Shown: positions 33,521-44,947, counted from the stretch's first letter. The stretch: 64,000 nt of DNA from Loripinus fragilis (GCA_964019695.1 OZ026516.1:76959018-77023017), one strand, 5' to 3'. Notes: generated by a model not told the origin, from the letters alone. Made by a program: numbers and translations.

Positions 33521-34456
33521 AAAGAACTTCTAGCGATAAGGCGTATATTTTCCCTAGTTGACATGATTACAAACACCGAATTTTCAAAATGCCCTAATGT
33601 TTTTAAAATTGGTGTAGTTTGGTAGTGAAATATGCACAGCAGGCAACAAAATACGTTTCAAAGCGATTCATCATTTACAATACCGTGAAAACGAGCACTT
33701 TCTACCCCAACCCCTCATTTTATGTCTTTATCCTGGGTGCCGTTTAGACCAAATTTTGAGTAAATGCATTGCTAGTTTTAAAAAGTAAAACTGCTAAAAT
33801 GTTAAAGATAGGTGTGCTCTTCATTTCCAAGACTTTCCCGTATTCCTACTGCGCATGCGTACGAAATACACCTAAAATTGTGACGTTAGTCATTGAAAAG
33901 ATGAAACTGGTGTCTTTCGGTTTGTTTATAGATGCTTTCCCCCCCTAGACCCAAAATGCTCTTTACATATGTTGTAAATGTTTATAGCTAGACGCCGTTG
34001 TCCAAAGGGCATCTTGGGACTAGGGGGGGTGGGGGGGAAAGCATCTAAAAATAAACTGAAAGACATCAGTTTCATCTTTTCAATGACAAACGTCACACTT
34101 TTAGGTGTATTTCGTACGCATGCGCAGAAGGAATATGGTAAAGTTTTGAAAATGATGAGCATTCCTATCCTTAACATTTTAGCACTTTTACTTTTTTAAA
34201 TTCGCAATGTATTTACTCAAAGTCTTGTCTAAATGGCACCCAGTATAAAGACGTAAAATGAGGGATGGGAGTAGAAAGTGCACGTTTTCACGGTATTGTA
34301 AATGGTGAATTGCTTTGAAACGTATTTTGTTGCTTACTATGCATATTTTACTGCTGAACTACACCAATTTTAAAAACATTAAGGAAATTTTAAAATTTGA
34401 TGTTTTTAATCATGTCAACAAGGGAAAATATAGGCCTTATCGCTAGAAGTTCTTTT
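33521..34456. mobile_element. 936-bp fold-back element
   Basis: Two arms of about 445 bp (33521-33965 and 34011-34456) are inverse copies around a spacer of about 45 bp. Outer ends: AAAGAACTTCTAGCGATAAG and CGCTAGAAGTTCTTT. Inner arm words ACGCATGCGCAG/CTGCGCATGCGT and C/G runs correspond. The arms differ by scattered substitutions and small indels, so the element is not brand new. The frame at 33978-34199 lies in an arm and is not a gene. Confidence 0.85.
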
Positions 34457-34678
34457 GAATTTTATTAAAAAAATATGCATGATTAATGAATATTAACCAA
34501 GTGATACTATGTTAAATTTTGTATATGCAACATCAGCATTAGACTATATGGGGCAGGGACCTAGATGACAATGTATGGTTGCATAACATAACATAACATT
34601 TCTTTATTGATCAAGCTCAGATAACATAATTTGCTACATATGAGCGGATATACATAATACAACATGTAGTGGCATCAT

Positions 34679-34730
<52 letters not shown>

Positions 34731-34929
34731 CAAATCAGCATATGTCGACTTACTTTATAAACGTATTACAATGCAGTGTTATAACTTTTTAAACCCCAAA
34801 GAGTAAGGAAAAATACATCTGGAAAAGACCTCTGCCCATACATCTGTCGAATATATCTGCTAACATTATTAGCATTTATCTGCAAACGATGCGGAGCCAG
34901 ATCAGACTGCTTCTTAAGGAGCAGCAGTA
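34457..34929. other. Non-coding, with GA microsatellite
   Basis: A (GA)n tract of about 48 bp at 34682-34729 is preceded by ATAACATAACATAAC. No gene. Confidence 0.7.
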
Positions 34930-35145
34930 GTATGTGCAGCTCTATAGCGTCAAGTTCGAAAAAAGGTCCCTTATGGCCATACAAAATCGTGTAAAAAGGT
35001 CCCTTTTTACCACACAAATGGATGCTGTAGAATTATAGCATCAAGTTCAAGGTCACTCTTGTAATGACGTCATTTTCTATTTTTAGTTACTGACACGTTC
35101 AGACCTGTTTATCTATATTTAGACGTTATGACCTCTTACACTCTG
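34930..35145. repeat. Dispersed repeat, copy 1
   Basis: Inverse of about 55600-55835: TCGTGTAAAAAGGTCCCTTT, GACGTCATTTTCTATTTTTA and CTATATTTAGAC recur as complements. Non-coding. Confidence 0.7.
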
Positions 35146-35845
35146 AGCCCTTTTCTTCTGACGTGTGTTCAAGCAGGTGTTCGGTTGTGGATTTTATTTT
35201 CTTGTCCTCTTGCATGCTGCTTACTTTTGGGGGTTTTCTCATCCTGTTTCTGTCTTTTCCTGAGACAAATCTTGGCAGTGCAGAGAAGGCTCTGTCAAAG
35301 ACGAAGGTAGACTCCTCACTGCCTATGCATATGAAGCTTTAACGCTTTGGGCCTGTATCCATGTTTCTTAAATTTCACAGATGCAAATTTACCTGTATTT
35401 CATCTGGGGCTACTGGCTACTGTTTCTTTGATTGCTAAATAATATCTATGGCTATTCACCTCTCTCTCTCTTCGAGAAAGGTTATTGTCATAATAAAATG
35501 CAACTGGCCAATTACTCATATTAAAGTGAAAACACTCAAATCTCGACCCTAGCCTGGGCATGTACGTATTAGCAGCGACTTTTGTCGTCTGTTGATAACC
35601 TATGCAAACAGTTTGGACCCAGATCAGGACCGACGGCAAGTCAGGATTGCATGTGCATTATTTGGTTTCTTACTCATGCAAAAAGTACTTAATTCTCATG
35701 GGCAAGAAAATCAATTTTTCAATGACCACCATAAAATAATTGCCAATAATATTATTAAATCAAGTGACAAGTTTCTATGGCAACTGTACTAGCAAAATCT
35801 GCTATCATTATTTGTCATTCTCACTTTAGAATTCGAACTAACAAC
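35146..35845. other. Left flank of the Polinton, no terminal repeat found
   Basis: No gene and no inverted match to 49.9-50.4 kb that I can see by eye, so the left end of the Polinton is not defined. Confidence 0.4.
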
Positions 35846-36178
35846 ATGGCGAATAATTCTGTTACAATACTCGAGACAATGGTGAATTCTTTCACCAACG
35901 CGGACGAATTAATGGACTTTGCTGCGACATGAGGGTTACAGGATTCATAAGCTGTGAGATATAAACTATTTCAGATGAATACACAGTATGATGAAACATT
36001 TGTTAATGAACAACTGGAATCATTATTACAAACTTTTGAAGGTGAAACTGATCAGAGGGCCAACGTAAGAATGGAAGAAGAAGTACGAGAATCCATCAAA
36101 GCATTGTTGTTTAATGAAGAAATGGAAGACTTAAGACAAACTTGCTTAGACGATGGTGAATGGAGCCCTATGACACAG
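35846..36178 (+). pseudogene. Candidate 5' exons of the Polinton polymerase region
   Basis: ATG at 35846 opens 28 codons (MANNSVTILETMVNSFTNAD) and stops at TGA. An acceptor-like TATTTCAG at about 35973 begins a second frame containing EEVRESIKALLFNEEMEDL, which ends at a CAG|GTACG donor (36178). Both look like real coding sequence by composition but match nothing I recognise. They sit directly upstream of the polymerase. The join to 36266 is not resolved, because no acceptor there gives the right phase. Confidence 0.4.
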
Positions 36179-38948
36179 GTACGTTTTATTTTTACATTGT
36201 CGACTTTTATTTACGTTGTTGAAATAATTTCATCGTACGCCTTTGTGTAATCAATAGAATTGTAATACCTTCAACCTTGGGATCAATTGGACACTAACAA
36301 AGTGATGGACACCATCGAAAAAGTATTGAACAGTCATCAAAATTTAGCTGTTGAAGAAAGTATGGATATCGCTGTAGGAATCGTGGACTTGCCAAAAGGA
36401 GGAGCCAGAAAAAGAATTACTAAAATTAAGGGAGATAACAATTCGTTAAAACTGAAAACGTCTATTATGACAATAGAAAACGACGACCAACTCTGTATGG
36501 CGAGAGCGATAGGTGTCAGCTGGGCGAAATTAAATACATGTACGCCAGAAAAATAAGCAGAGATCGCCAAAACAAGGGGAACTAAATCCAATTCTCAGCT
36601 TGTACTAGAGAACAAGAAAGTCCCAGAAAGTTATTTCAAGAACCTAAGGTCAAAACAGCGAGATGAGCAAGGACAGTTGGCTATAGCCATAAGTCAGAAG
36701 GCAGGAGTTCCCATGGACAGACCGGGGAGTTAAAACAATATAGAAAAAGTGCTTGGGGTGCGTGTGATGGTGGTCAGCGCTCGACTAGGGAACAAGTTCA
36801 TTACCAGCCCCAGTACAGATGAAAGACCTTGTATCTACGTGTATCTAGTAGACGATGACCATTATCACGCCATCACAAGCATTACTGGCTTCTTCAGTTG
36901 TAATTATTTCTGTCAGAAATGTCTTAAACATTATGACCATAAGGAAAATCATCAATGTGACATCAGATGTATCGTATGCAAAACCGACAACTGCCCTAAA
37001 ACTGACTCACCATTGAAATGTACCAGTTGTAATATGGACTGTAGGTCAGACAAATGCTATGAAAACCACAAAAAGTACCGCTACACAAAAAGGGGGCAAA
37101 AAAAGGACAACCCAGTGGGCCATCCCAATGTCAAAAGTGGTGGAAATGCCCCACATGCTACAAAGTAGTGAGGACTGATAAACCAAAGAAAGAAGCCCAC
37201 CAGTGTGGCGAATATCAATGTTCCTCCTGTAATAAATATGTAATGGACGATCACCAGTGCTATTTGAGATCAACCCCACCCAAAGAGGATTTTATACCTA
37301 AATTTATATTTTTTGATTTCGAATGTAGTCAGGATGAGAGAGTGGAGTGTGATGAAGGTTATAGGCCATTAAAAAAAGAAAAATGCGAAGACTGCCAACC
37401 GCAACAGCTATGTAAACGTTGCTCCAAATGTCAACATTGTAAAACGTCATGGTGCGGTAAACCCACGCATCGTCCAAACTTTGTCGTGGCCCATACCGTC
37501 TGCCCACATTGTATAGATAAACCCCTGCATCCAAAATTAGTATGTAGAGAGTGTGGTACCCGCTGCGAAGACTGTGACAATACTGGTCTGTGGGACAACC
37601 AAGACGAAGGTCCTTGTCCCGGCAAATGCAGTTTCAGAGAAGTCACATTTGAAGGAGCTGATACCGCCGACAAATTTGGATCGTGGTTATTTACCGATCA
37701 GCACAAATATTTTAAAGTGGTCGCCCATAACATGAAAGGGTATGATGGCTATTTCCTTCAAGAGTACCTCATAGATCAATCCATGCGGGCTGACAAGATT
37801 ATATATAATGGTTCAAAAATAATGTACATGACAGTGGAGCGAGGTTTACATATCAGAGTGATTGACAGTCTAAACTTTTTACCCATGAAATCGTCTGCAT
37901 TGCCAAAAGCTCTTGGCATAAATGAATTGAAGAAGGGATTTTTCCCACCCATTTTAATACTCGAGAGAATTAAAATTATGTGGGACCCTATCCTGACCCT
38001 AAATACTATGGACACGATTTCATGGGTGAGAAGGAAAGAAAAGAATTGTTAGCATGGTTGAGTGAGAGAAAGGACGATGTGTTTGATTTTAGAAAAGAAA
38101 TGTTGCAATATTGTAGAAGTGATGTAGATATCTTGAGACAAGCTTGTTTAACATTTAGAGAATTATTAATGAGTGCTACGGGCCCAGACTGTTTCTCGGA
38201 TAACCGTGAAGACACGTACCATCCACTCACCAAGCAATCTCTCACTGAATTGTACGCTTTGACTATGAAAAAGAAAGCATACTTAGAAAATTTAGGAATG
38301 AAGTACGTTTGTATTTGGGATCACGAGTTTCATAAATTAAAAAATCAAAATGTAGAACTCAAACAATTTATAAAACAGTTAGATTTAATGGACAGATTGG
38401 ATCCTAGAGAGAGCTTTTTTGGGGGTCGCACCAATGCCAACCAACTATACTACCAAACTTCTGAACAGGAAAAGATCAAGTACATGGATTTCACGAGCTT
38501 GTACCCATGGGTGAATAAGTATTGTCAGTATACCGTAGGTCATCCCACTGTCATCACAAAAGACTTTGGGGACATAAAGGACTATTTTGGTATTGCCAAA
38601 GTCAGGATTTAACCTCCGAAGGGGCTGTATCATCCGTTCCTTCCTTATAGGTCAAATGGCAAACTGAAATTTCCTTTGTGTAAGACCTGCGCAGATACAG
38701 AAAATCGAAACCCATGTGCCTGTTTGGAAGAGAAAAGAGAGTTGACTGGCACGTGGTGTACTCCAGAGATTCAAACTGCTCTCAGACTAGGATACACTCT
38801 AAAGAAAATATACGAAGTATACCACTGGGAGGAAACGACCCAATATGACTCAAACAACAGAGAAGGGGGACTATTCGCCCAATACATACATATTTTCCTG
38901 AAATTTAAACAAGAAGCTAGCGCCCCCCCCCCCTGACTGGATCAAAAA

Positions 38949-40448
38949 TAGTAAGTGAGTATGATCAGGAAATAGCACAATCACAAACTGCAGACAACCC
39001 CGTGGCATCGCGAGGAAGAGTCGCTCAACCATCACGAGACACCAGGAAGACAAATTAAGCAAAGGAATCAGCTCTCTCTTCCCCATCATGATGATTGCAA
39101 TACTAGAATGGACATAAAGTAACGTAAACCAATTATAGAACAATTACAGACTCCCACAATGGGAGTAACAATAAACAAAAAGTCAACAACAACAGAACCA
39201 CCGACTTAGAACGGACAGCAGCCTAAGCCACCGGGGGGCTTAAATGCATTTTACTGGTACCAAGACGCCCTAGATTCTGCTGTTGTTGAAGTACAAGAAA
39301 TGTTCAGCTCGCGTGGAGGCCATCTAACTAATGCAATGTATCATCATGGAAAAACACTCTAATCAAATTACTACACCATGATGAAACAAAGAAAAGGGCT
39401 CATGACTCACATATAGTCAGAGCTAAAGAAAACCTCAAGTTGAGCCACGGTGGGTCCAGCTACAGATAAGCATCAGGCACCAACACACAGATTAAAGCTT
39501 TACGTCAGAGCCGTCATAGAGTCTGAGGCCTGACCCACCATCGTGCAATAAAAGAGGAAACCATAGCTAGTAACCGTGATTGGGTTTAAAACTAGGCATG
39601 CAGACTGTCGTATGATATCCAAGTTATATCCAACCCTTATATAACGTTTTACTATCTTTTTGAATTGATCACTAAAATTAGGTTTTCCAACAATTCGTTT
39701 GAATTGAATTTATAGACTAAATCACCATAAAATATAGGTTCTGATATGCCTTGTTGCAGAAGAGTTTTTAACCCAATGTTATATTTAACAATAAACTCTG
39801 AGTGTCTGTGGTAGAATTTAGAAAATGCTTTTCGAATTTTATGATATCTATAACCTTGTTTTAATAATTTAGCAGTTAAAAATAAGTTTCTGTTGTTGAA
39901 GTCATCAACATTAGAACACACTCTAGCAAAACGAATAAGCTGAGAAATATATACACCATAGGAAGGAGAGCGAGAATCATTTTCATCAAGAAATGGAAAA
40001 TTTACTATTTCAAAATTAAAATCATCCCATTTATCATAAAATTTAGAAGAAACTATGCCATTTTTTATTGACAAGTTCAAGTCCAAAAACCGGAGCTTCA
40101 GTATCAGAAGAATTCGCCTTATTTAACTGAAGTTCAGTGGGATATATCTGACCTACCATTTGTTCAAAATAAGGATTATCAATATTAAGTAAGTCATCTA
40201 AATATCTGGAGGTAGAGTTAAAAGCTTCAATAATATCAGCTTGATTATTATCAAACAGAGACAACATAAAGTCTCTCTCATAACAAAACAAAAACAAATC
40301 TGCAACAAGAGGAGCACAATTAGTACCCATTGGAATACCGACAATTTTGAGCCAAATCTTATAAATATATTGTCCAAAAGATAATGGAGCGCATCACACA
40401 TTTTCTGACATGACCACAATTTATATCGTTTAGGTTGAAATAAATTGA
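38949..40448 (-). mobile_element. YLDD-RT retroelement inserted in polB, copy C
   Basis: The insertion point is exact. Host codons D-W-I-K end at ATCAAAA and resume AAACTAAATCAGAC at about 40448, in frame. The element's 3' terminus (minus strand) is CATACTCACTTACTATTTTT. The RT is in two overlapping frames: 40043-40330 (MGTNCAPLVADLFLF, RYLDDLLNIDN) and 39652-40086 (KWDDFNFEIVNFPFLD, GVYISQLIRFAR). There is a frameshift at about 40080. The 5' end is truncated just upstream of RT motif B. It belongs to the same 3'-UTR subfamily as the insertions at 57660 and 59833. Confidence 0.85.
39652..40330 (-). pseudogene. Reverse transcriptase (YLDD), copy C
   Basis: The most complete RT of this family in the window. 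MGTNCAPLVADLFLF carries motif B and YLDDLLNID is motif C, followed by FARVCSNVDDFNNRN, GYRYHKIRKAFSKFYHRH, TLLQQGISEPIFYGDLVYKF. One frameshift lies near 40080. Motif A and everything N-terminal are missing. Confidence 0.8.
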
Positions 40449-41299
40449 AAAACTAAATCAGACATGCACACTTACATCCAAGAATATGCACAGAAAGAGG
40501 GTGTTTCATTGAATCGGTGGAACATAACAAAGACTCCTGGATTGAGAGCTTTGGCTAAATTATGGCTCAATAGTTTTTGGGGCAAGTTTGGTCAAAGGCT
40601 CAATATGAGGCAGACAGAGTTCTTTCACAAAATGGAAGCAAACCTGTTCTTCCAACTGTTCACCGATCCAATAAAACAACCTCTTAACTTCCACATACTC
40701 ACCAATGACATGATCCAACTAGAATGGATATACAAACAAGATTGTCAACCAGAAGACAACAAAACCAACATTTACTTAGCCACGTTCACTACCTGCTGGG
40801 CCAGACTCAAACTGTACAGTGTACTCGAACAATTAATTAGGAATGTGTTGTATTACGACACATACAGCGTAATATACGTGAGTCGTCCAGGGCAGTATGA
40901 TCCACCCTTTGGCGATTACCTGGGCGAACTCACAGATGAATTAGACAGTGGAGAACACATTGTAGAGTTTGTTTCTGGCGGTCCCAAAAATTATACCTAC
41001 AAAACCAACACAAATAAAGAAACATGCAAGGTTAGAGGTTTCACCCTCAACTACACAAACAGCCAACTCATCAATTTTGATAGTGTCAAACATATTGTAG
41101 CAGATCCAAAAAGTGGCCAAAACATCACCATCACCAATCCTAGTAAAATTTGCAGAGATAAAAGAAAAAGAAAAATATACAATTGTAAAGAAGAGAAAAC
41201 ATATCAAATGGTATACATCAAACGTAGAAGAGTAGATAACTATGACACAGTGCCATATGGATATTAGAAAGGGTCGGTTTTTGTGGTAGGCGTTAAGTA

Positions 41300-41890
41300 A
41301 AAGTCATTTTTTTTTCATTAACGTTTCTGTTTCTGTCATTGCCGTTACGATTTTTGTCACTGCCATTTTGATTTTTGTACATTTACGTGTATTTTTCCAT
41401 AGAGCATGTTTCATTTTTTGTCATTACCGTATTGATTTTTGTCATTGCTGTTACGAATTTTGTCATTGCCTTTACGAATTTCGTCATTGCCATTACGAAT
41501 TTTGTCATTGTCATAACGATTTTGTCATTGCCGTTTCGATTTTTGTCATTGCCGTTACGATTTTTGTCATTACCATTTTTATTTTTGTCATTGCCGATAC
41601 GATTTTTGTCATTACCGTTTCGATTTTTGTCATTGTCGTTTGATTTTTGTAAATTTACGTTTATTTTTCCATAGAGTATGTTTCATTTTTTGTCATTGCC
41701 GTTTCAGTTTTTGTCGTTAACGTTTCGATTTTTGTCATTGTCGTTTGATTTTGTACATTTATGTGTATTTTTCCATGGAGCATGTTTCATTTTTGTCATT
41801 ACCATTTTAGTTTTTGTCATTGCCATTTTTGTCATTGCCATAACTGTTGTTTTGTATAAAGTCATATTTGTATCAATATTTGTCATGATT
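41300..41890. repeat. ATTTTTGTCATTGCCGTTACG minisatellite
   Basis: About 25 units of roughly 18-21 bp built on TTTTTGTCATTGCCGTTACG fill the gap between the polymerase 3' end and the next gene. Two higher-order blocks each begin with ATTTTTCCATAGAGCATGTTTC-like spacers (41390, 41668, 41768). Frames through it give repeated FVIAV or LSLPF peptides and are not genes. Confidence 0.85.
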
Positions 41891-41961
41891 TTTTTGCTGC
41901 GAATTAAAAGTATGTAAGAAGAGACCTTGTTTTCGTTTTTATTCCACTCTATTGTAAGAAC

Positions 41962-42240
41962 ATGGATACCACTGAGTCTCATGAACCAGACAGGCAATAT
42001 TTTATTCAGTTCCCTAAATCTGATGAAGAAAACCGATCTAATGGTGAAAGGTGGCACTTATTGGTGACACATGTTCCTCAAACAGAAATTTTCTACTTTT
42101 GTCAGATAATTATTGTCTATGTCATCATCATCACCTCAATCATAAATTTGTCACTACAAAACGGAAGCAGTGAATTGTGGATCAGTCTGCTTAGTAGTTG
42201 TATCGGTTACGTATTGCCAAGCCTTAAACTCAAAAAATGA
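41962..42240 (+). CDS. Polinton small membrane protein
   Basis: An intact 92-codon ORF. The N-terminal half is polar (MDTTESHEPDRQYF). The C-terminal half has two predicted membrane helices, IIIVYVIIITSIINLSL and LWISLLSSCIGYVL, and a short basic tail. The stop overlaps the ATG of the packaging ATPase (ATGA at 42237-42240), so the two may be co-expressed. No family recognised. Many Polintons and adintoviruses carry small membrane proteins of unknown role, so a virion-membrane or assembly role is inference only. Confidence 0.6.
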   Translation: MDTTESHEPDRQYFIQFPKSDEENRSNGERWHLLVTHVPQTEIFYFCQIIIVYVIIITSIINLSLQNGSSELWISLLSSCIGYVLPSLKLKK

Positions 42241-42871
42241 CATTACCCTTTGAAACGTGCTCCAGTATCTGTATCAGTGGCCAAACAGGAAGAAGTAAAA
42301 CGCAATGGGTGTACAAGTTCCTGACCCACATCAATAAAATGTACTCTAAAGACCCACCTTCCGAAGTATTATACTGTTATGGCATACACCAAGACTTGTT
42401 TGATGATATGGAAAGGTCTGTACCCAATTTTCAAAGTAGGCAAGGTTTACCAACCATGGAAGAATTAGATGAGTTTACCAGACACAAACTCATCATTATA
42501 GATGATCTGATGCATGAGGATATGGGGAACAAAAACATGGAACTGTTATTCACACAAGGGACTCATCATAAATGCGTTAGCGTGATCCTGATCACCCAAA
42601 ACTTATATCCAGGAGGAAAGCATGCCAGAACCATAGCACTAAATACGTGGTACTCATGAAAAATTGAAGAGATGTCTCACAAGTGTCAATACTAGGAAGA
42701 CAGTTGTACCCTGGAAAGTCCAAGGGATTCTTACAGGCTTATAAGGATGCTCTCAATAGTAAAAAGTTTGATTATTTCGTGGTAGATATGAGTCCTCACG
42801 CTGAAGACAAATACGGACTGAGGTCCCGTATTTTCCCAGGGGAAGACCCAATCATTTATCAATTAACGTAA
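42237..42871 (+). pseudogene. Polinton packaging ATPase (FtsK/HerA, A32-like), frameshifted
   Basis: The genome-packaging ATPase of the FtsK/HerA group found in Polintons and related viruses. Walker A is SGQTGRSKTQ (about residue 14-23), Walker B is HKLIIIDDLM, and SVILITQNLYPGG follows at the sensor position. The frame slips by one base near 42655, and a TGA (about 42673) lies in the downstream frame before DVSQVSILGRQLYPGKS. The C-terminal part, ending in KYGLRSRIFPGED, is open to 42871. Length, if unbroken, is about 211 residues, near the usual size. Walker A has arginine-serine where GxGKT is common, which may still be functional in this family. Confidence 0.85.
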
Positions 42872-42902
42872 GAAAGAGCAAGACAAACCTGTAAGAGTAA
42901 CC

Positions 42903-43226
42903 ATGGTTCAGCTCACCATACAAGAACGACACTTTTTGTTATTATTTGTGCAAACCACGCCTTCTCAGAGGAAAGTATTATTACAGACAATTACGAGGAA
43001 ACAATTGACAGCCCTCAGTCAGATAGCTCATAACATTGTCAAATTCAAGATACAAATGACCATTGCCGAGAAAAGAACACTCAAACGTGAAAGACGCCTT
43101 TTGCATATTTTAGGAGACAGAACGTTGGGCCATTGGTACAAGGCAAAAGCTGTTGGTGGCAAACAGAGATTTGTTTATAGTCTTTTGAAAATTGCCCTTC
43201 CTCATTTGAAACCTATACTCGAGTAA
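42903..43226 (+). CDS. Polinton basic helical protein (conserved, unknown)
   Basis: An intact 107-codon ORF. The protein is basic and probably all-helical: QRKVLLQTITRKQLTALSQ, then KRTLKRERRLLHIL, then FVYSLLKIALPHLK. Its stop overlaps the next start (TAATG at 43224-43228). A diverged paralogue with the same residue order (LLQNITTDQVLAMREVA...RRDARL...) lies on the opposite strand at 45762-46115. Similar small basic ORFs are common in Polintons; their role is unknown to me. A DNA-packaging or core role is a guess from charge. Confidence 0.6.
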   Translation: MVQLTIQERHFLLLFVQTTPSQRKVLLQTITRKQLTALSQIAHNIVKFKIQMTIAEKRTLKRERRLLHILGDRTLGHWYKAKAVGGKQRFVYSLLKIALPHLKPILE

Positions 43227-43537
43227 TGGAAAAACTGGTGTTAGTACCCTACGTTAAATATCAACGAATGCTAGACATGTCACACAAGAAACCAATAAGC
43301 AGTGTTTCTCAGTTACCAAGAACCACTATGACTGATAATGGGAGTAAAAAGAAGAAGCCAAAAGCGGTTACTGGTTCACCACAGAAAGCAACATTTAGTG
43401 TTGAGAAGAAGACAAAAGTGCCCAGTGACACAATTGTAAAACCACGGCCGCCTGGAAAGCGTGACAAACAACTTGCAGGACATATCAGCATGAAATTTGG
43501 ACATATGAACACATTCAAGGACTGGATATCATTTTAG
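43226..43537 (+). CDS. Polinton small basic protein
   Basis: An intact 103-codon ORF starting in the TAATG overlap. The start MEKLVLVPYVKYQRML is the recognisable part. The middle is low-complexity and lysine/serine/proline-rich (SKKKKPKAVTGSPQK), and the end contains RPPGKRDKQLAGHI. No catalytic motif. Same polarity and tight spacing as the preceding ORF. Function unknown. Last gene of the plus-strand set. Confidence 0.55.
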   Translation: MEKLVLVPYVKYQRMLDMSHKKPISSVSQLPRTTMTDNGSKKKKPKAVTGSPQKATFSVEKKTKVPSDTIVKPRPPGKRDKQLAGHISMKFGHMNTFKDWISF

Positions 43538-43682
43538 AGTAAAAGACGATGAAGACTTAATTGTATTTCATATAATTTATTATCAAGAAATAAATAATAC
43601 AAAACAATACACGTGTAGTTATATTTTACAAACCCCCCTCACACACATTTACGGTGTTAACATATTGTCTGTCCTTCAATGT
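43538..43682. other. Convergent intergenic gap
   Basis: Between plus- and minus-strand gene sets. It contains AAATAAATAA on plus and TTTATTAT for minus, usable as poly(A) signals for both directions. Confidence 0.4.
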
Positions 43683-44944
43683 TCATTTTAGATACACTGC
43701 CCTGGCTTGATTAATGTGAAGAATCTCTGGGAAGGTGGCATACATAATCAGTGTGACACTCTCTGGTAAGGGTTTGGCAAACTTGAGCTCCAGACGGCAA
43801 TGACCTCTTCGTTTGGTACTGAATGAATAGTGAGGGTCCACATCGAGTACATATAAACAGCAGCCTTTCTTATAATCGGCTCCTCTCACATTTATATCTT
43901 TTCGGAAGTGAGTTATTGTTCTGTAGCAATCCATAAACTGATCAGCTTCGTAATTGGGCTGTTACGGTTGTGACGGATAGGACGGACCATCTATGTACAA
44001 CCCTAATGAGCTACAGTCGTAAGGTTGAAAGTAGAATGGATTTTTTTCCCATAGTGTCCGGTGTAGGCAGCACTGGATACCAATCCGACTATTAGTTTGT
44101 TGGGTACTAATCCTTGAAAAAGGTCATCAACGCTAAGCCCATACTGCCCCGTAGCAATCGATGTTGTCTTGATCTCTGACCTTAGATAAGGATACATGGC
44201 TGGCTGTTCCTGAAGTAGTTTCTCATGAGCCACCAATGCCCCTCCATTGAGACGTTGAAATGCACAGCTTAAAGCGAACATCTACGATCTGTACCTTTTG
44301 GTTGGGTGTCAGGCTATCCGTTATAAGTCTAAAGGCATCTTGGCTAGGCCACAGTTTGATACCTATGCTGACACCGTTCACCAGCAGTCTGGATTGTTCA
44401 AACAGATCTAAGAATAAGGGCCCTTCCAAGTCTACAATTTTACCACCAATAGTGGCTACGGCTCATTCAAACAATCCCCTGTTAGAACCTGTTTTAGCAT
44501 CGTTAGTATCTGGTCCCTTGTCTTTGTAAAACAGCTGACTGGTAAGCAGGTTTTCTTGGGTACTTAAATTGGTTTTAAGAATGGTGTCGATGTAAGCTTT
44601 GTAAGGGTAGTTTGTACCAGTATGCGACACCTACGTCTGTTGAAAGGTCACATCCACTTGTCTGAAAATGGTTTGCAATGGTAGGTTGACGAGTCCAACA
44701 ACCTCACCATCTTTTAAAGGGGTTCCATCATTATTAGTCAAACGAAGTTTGACATTCAAACGACTATTTTTGAGATCAATGTAAGCTGATGACTGTGAGG
44801 GAATGTTGAAATCCAATACTGTTGATCCCGTGATTTGATTGACTGGTCTGTATTCGATCCATTCTCTGGACTGTAAAGCTGTGTCTGATGGGGTAATGAA
44901 AAAAGTAACAACTCTTCACGGTTGCAATTGTCTTGATTCATCAT
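43683..44944 (-). pseudogene. Polinton major capsid protein (double jelly roll), multiply broken
   Basis: Order from the N-terminus: ITPSDTALQSREWIEYRPV, LDFNIPSQSSAYIDLKNS, GEVVGLVNLPLQTIFRQVDV, GPLFLDLFEQSRLLVNG, GLVPNKLIVGLVSSAAYTG, then RLELKFAKPLPESVTLIMY at the end. This is the arrangement of the Polinton/adintovirus double-jelly-roll capsid protein, about 420 residues in total, near the usual length for small forms. Breaks visible: frameshift near 44880, TAG near 44632, TGA near 44466, frameshifts near 44270 and 44030, and a stop near 43955. It cannot make capsid. The assignment rests on motif order rather than any single residue. Confidence 0.8.
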
Positions 44945-44947
44945 TGT

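Larger units (their letters stand above)
36266..41270 (+). pseudogene. polB: Polinton protein-primed DNA polymerase B (broken, interrupted)
   Basis: The protein-primed family B polymerase that replicates Polintons. N-terminal: IENDDQLCMARAI and a Cys/His-rich insert (CQKCLKHYDH, then many CxxC pairs to 37600). Exonuclease-like motifs: FFDFECSQDE (37309) and VAHNMKGYDGYFLQ (37724). Polymerase: MDFTSLYPWVNKY (motif A, 38485), LAKLWLNSFWGKFGQR (motif B, 40548) and YYDTYSVIY (motif C, 40855), where the second catalytic aspartate of DTDS is tyrosine. Breaks: TAA at 36553, stop near 36731, frameshifts near 37165 and 37960-38000, TAA at 38610, an expanded C-run at 38922, and a 1.5-kb YLDD-RT insertion at 38949-40448. 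Non-functional. Confidence 0.9.

Noticed and set aside
34766..35017. 83-codon minus-strand frame
   Set aside because: It lies over the dispersed repeat shared with 55600-55835 and has no recognisable protein feature.
41368..41917. Three overlapping frames encoding repetitive hydrophobic peptides
   Set aside because: They are translations of the 20-bp minisatellite in different frames.
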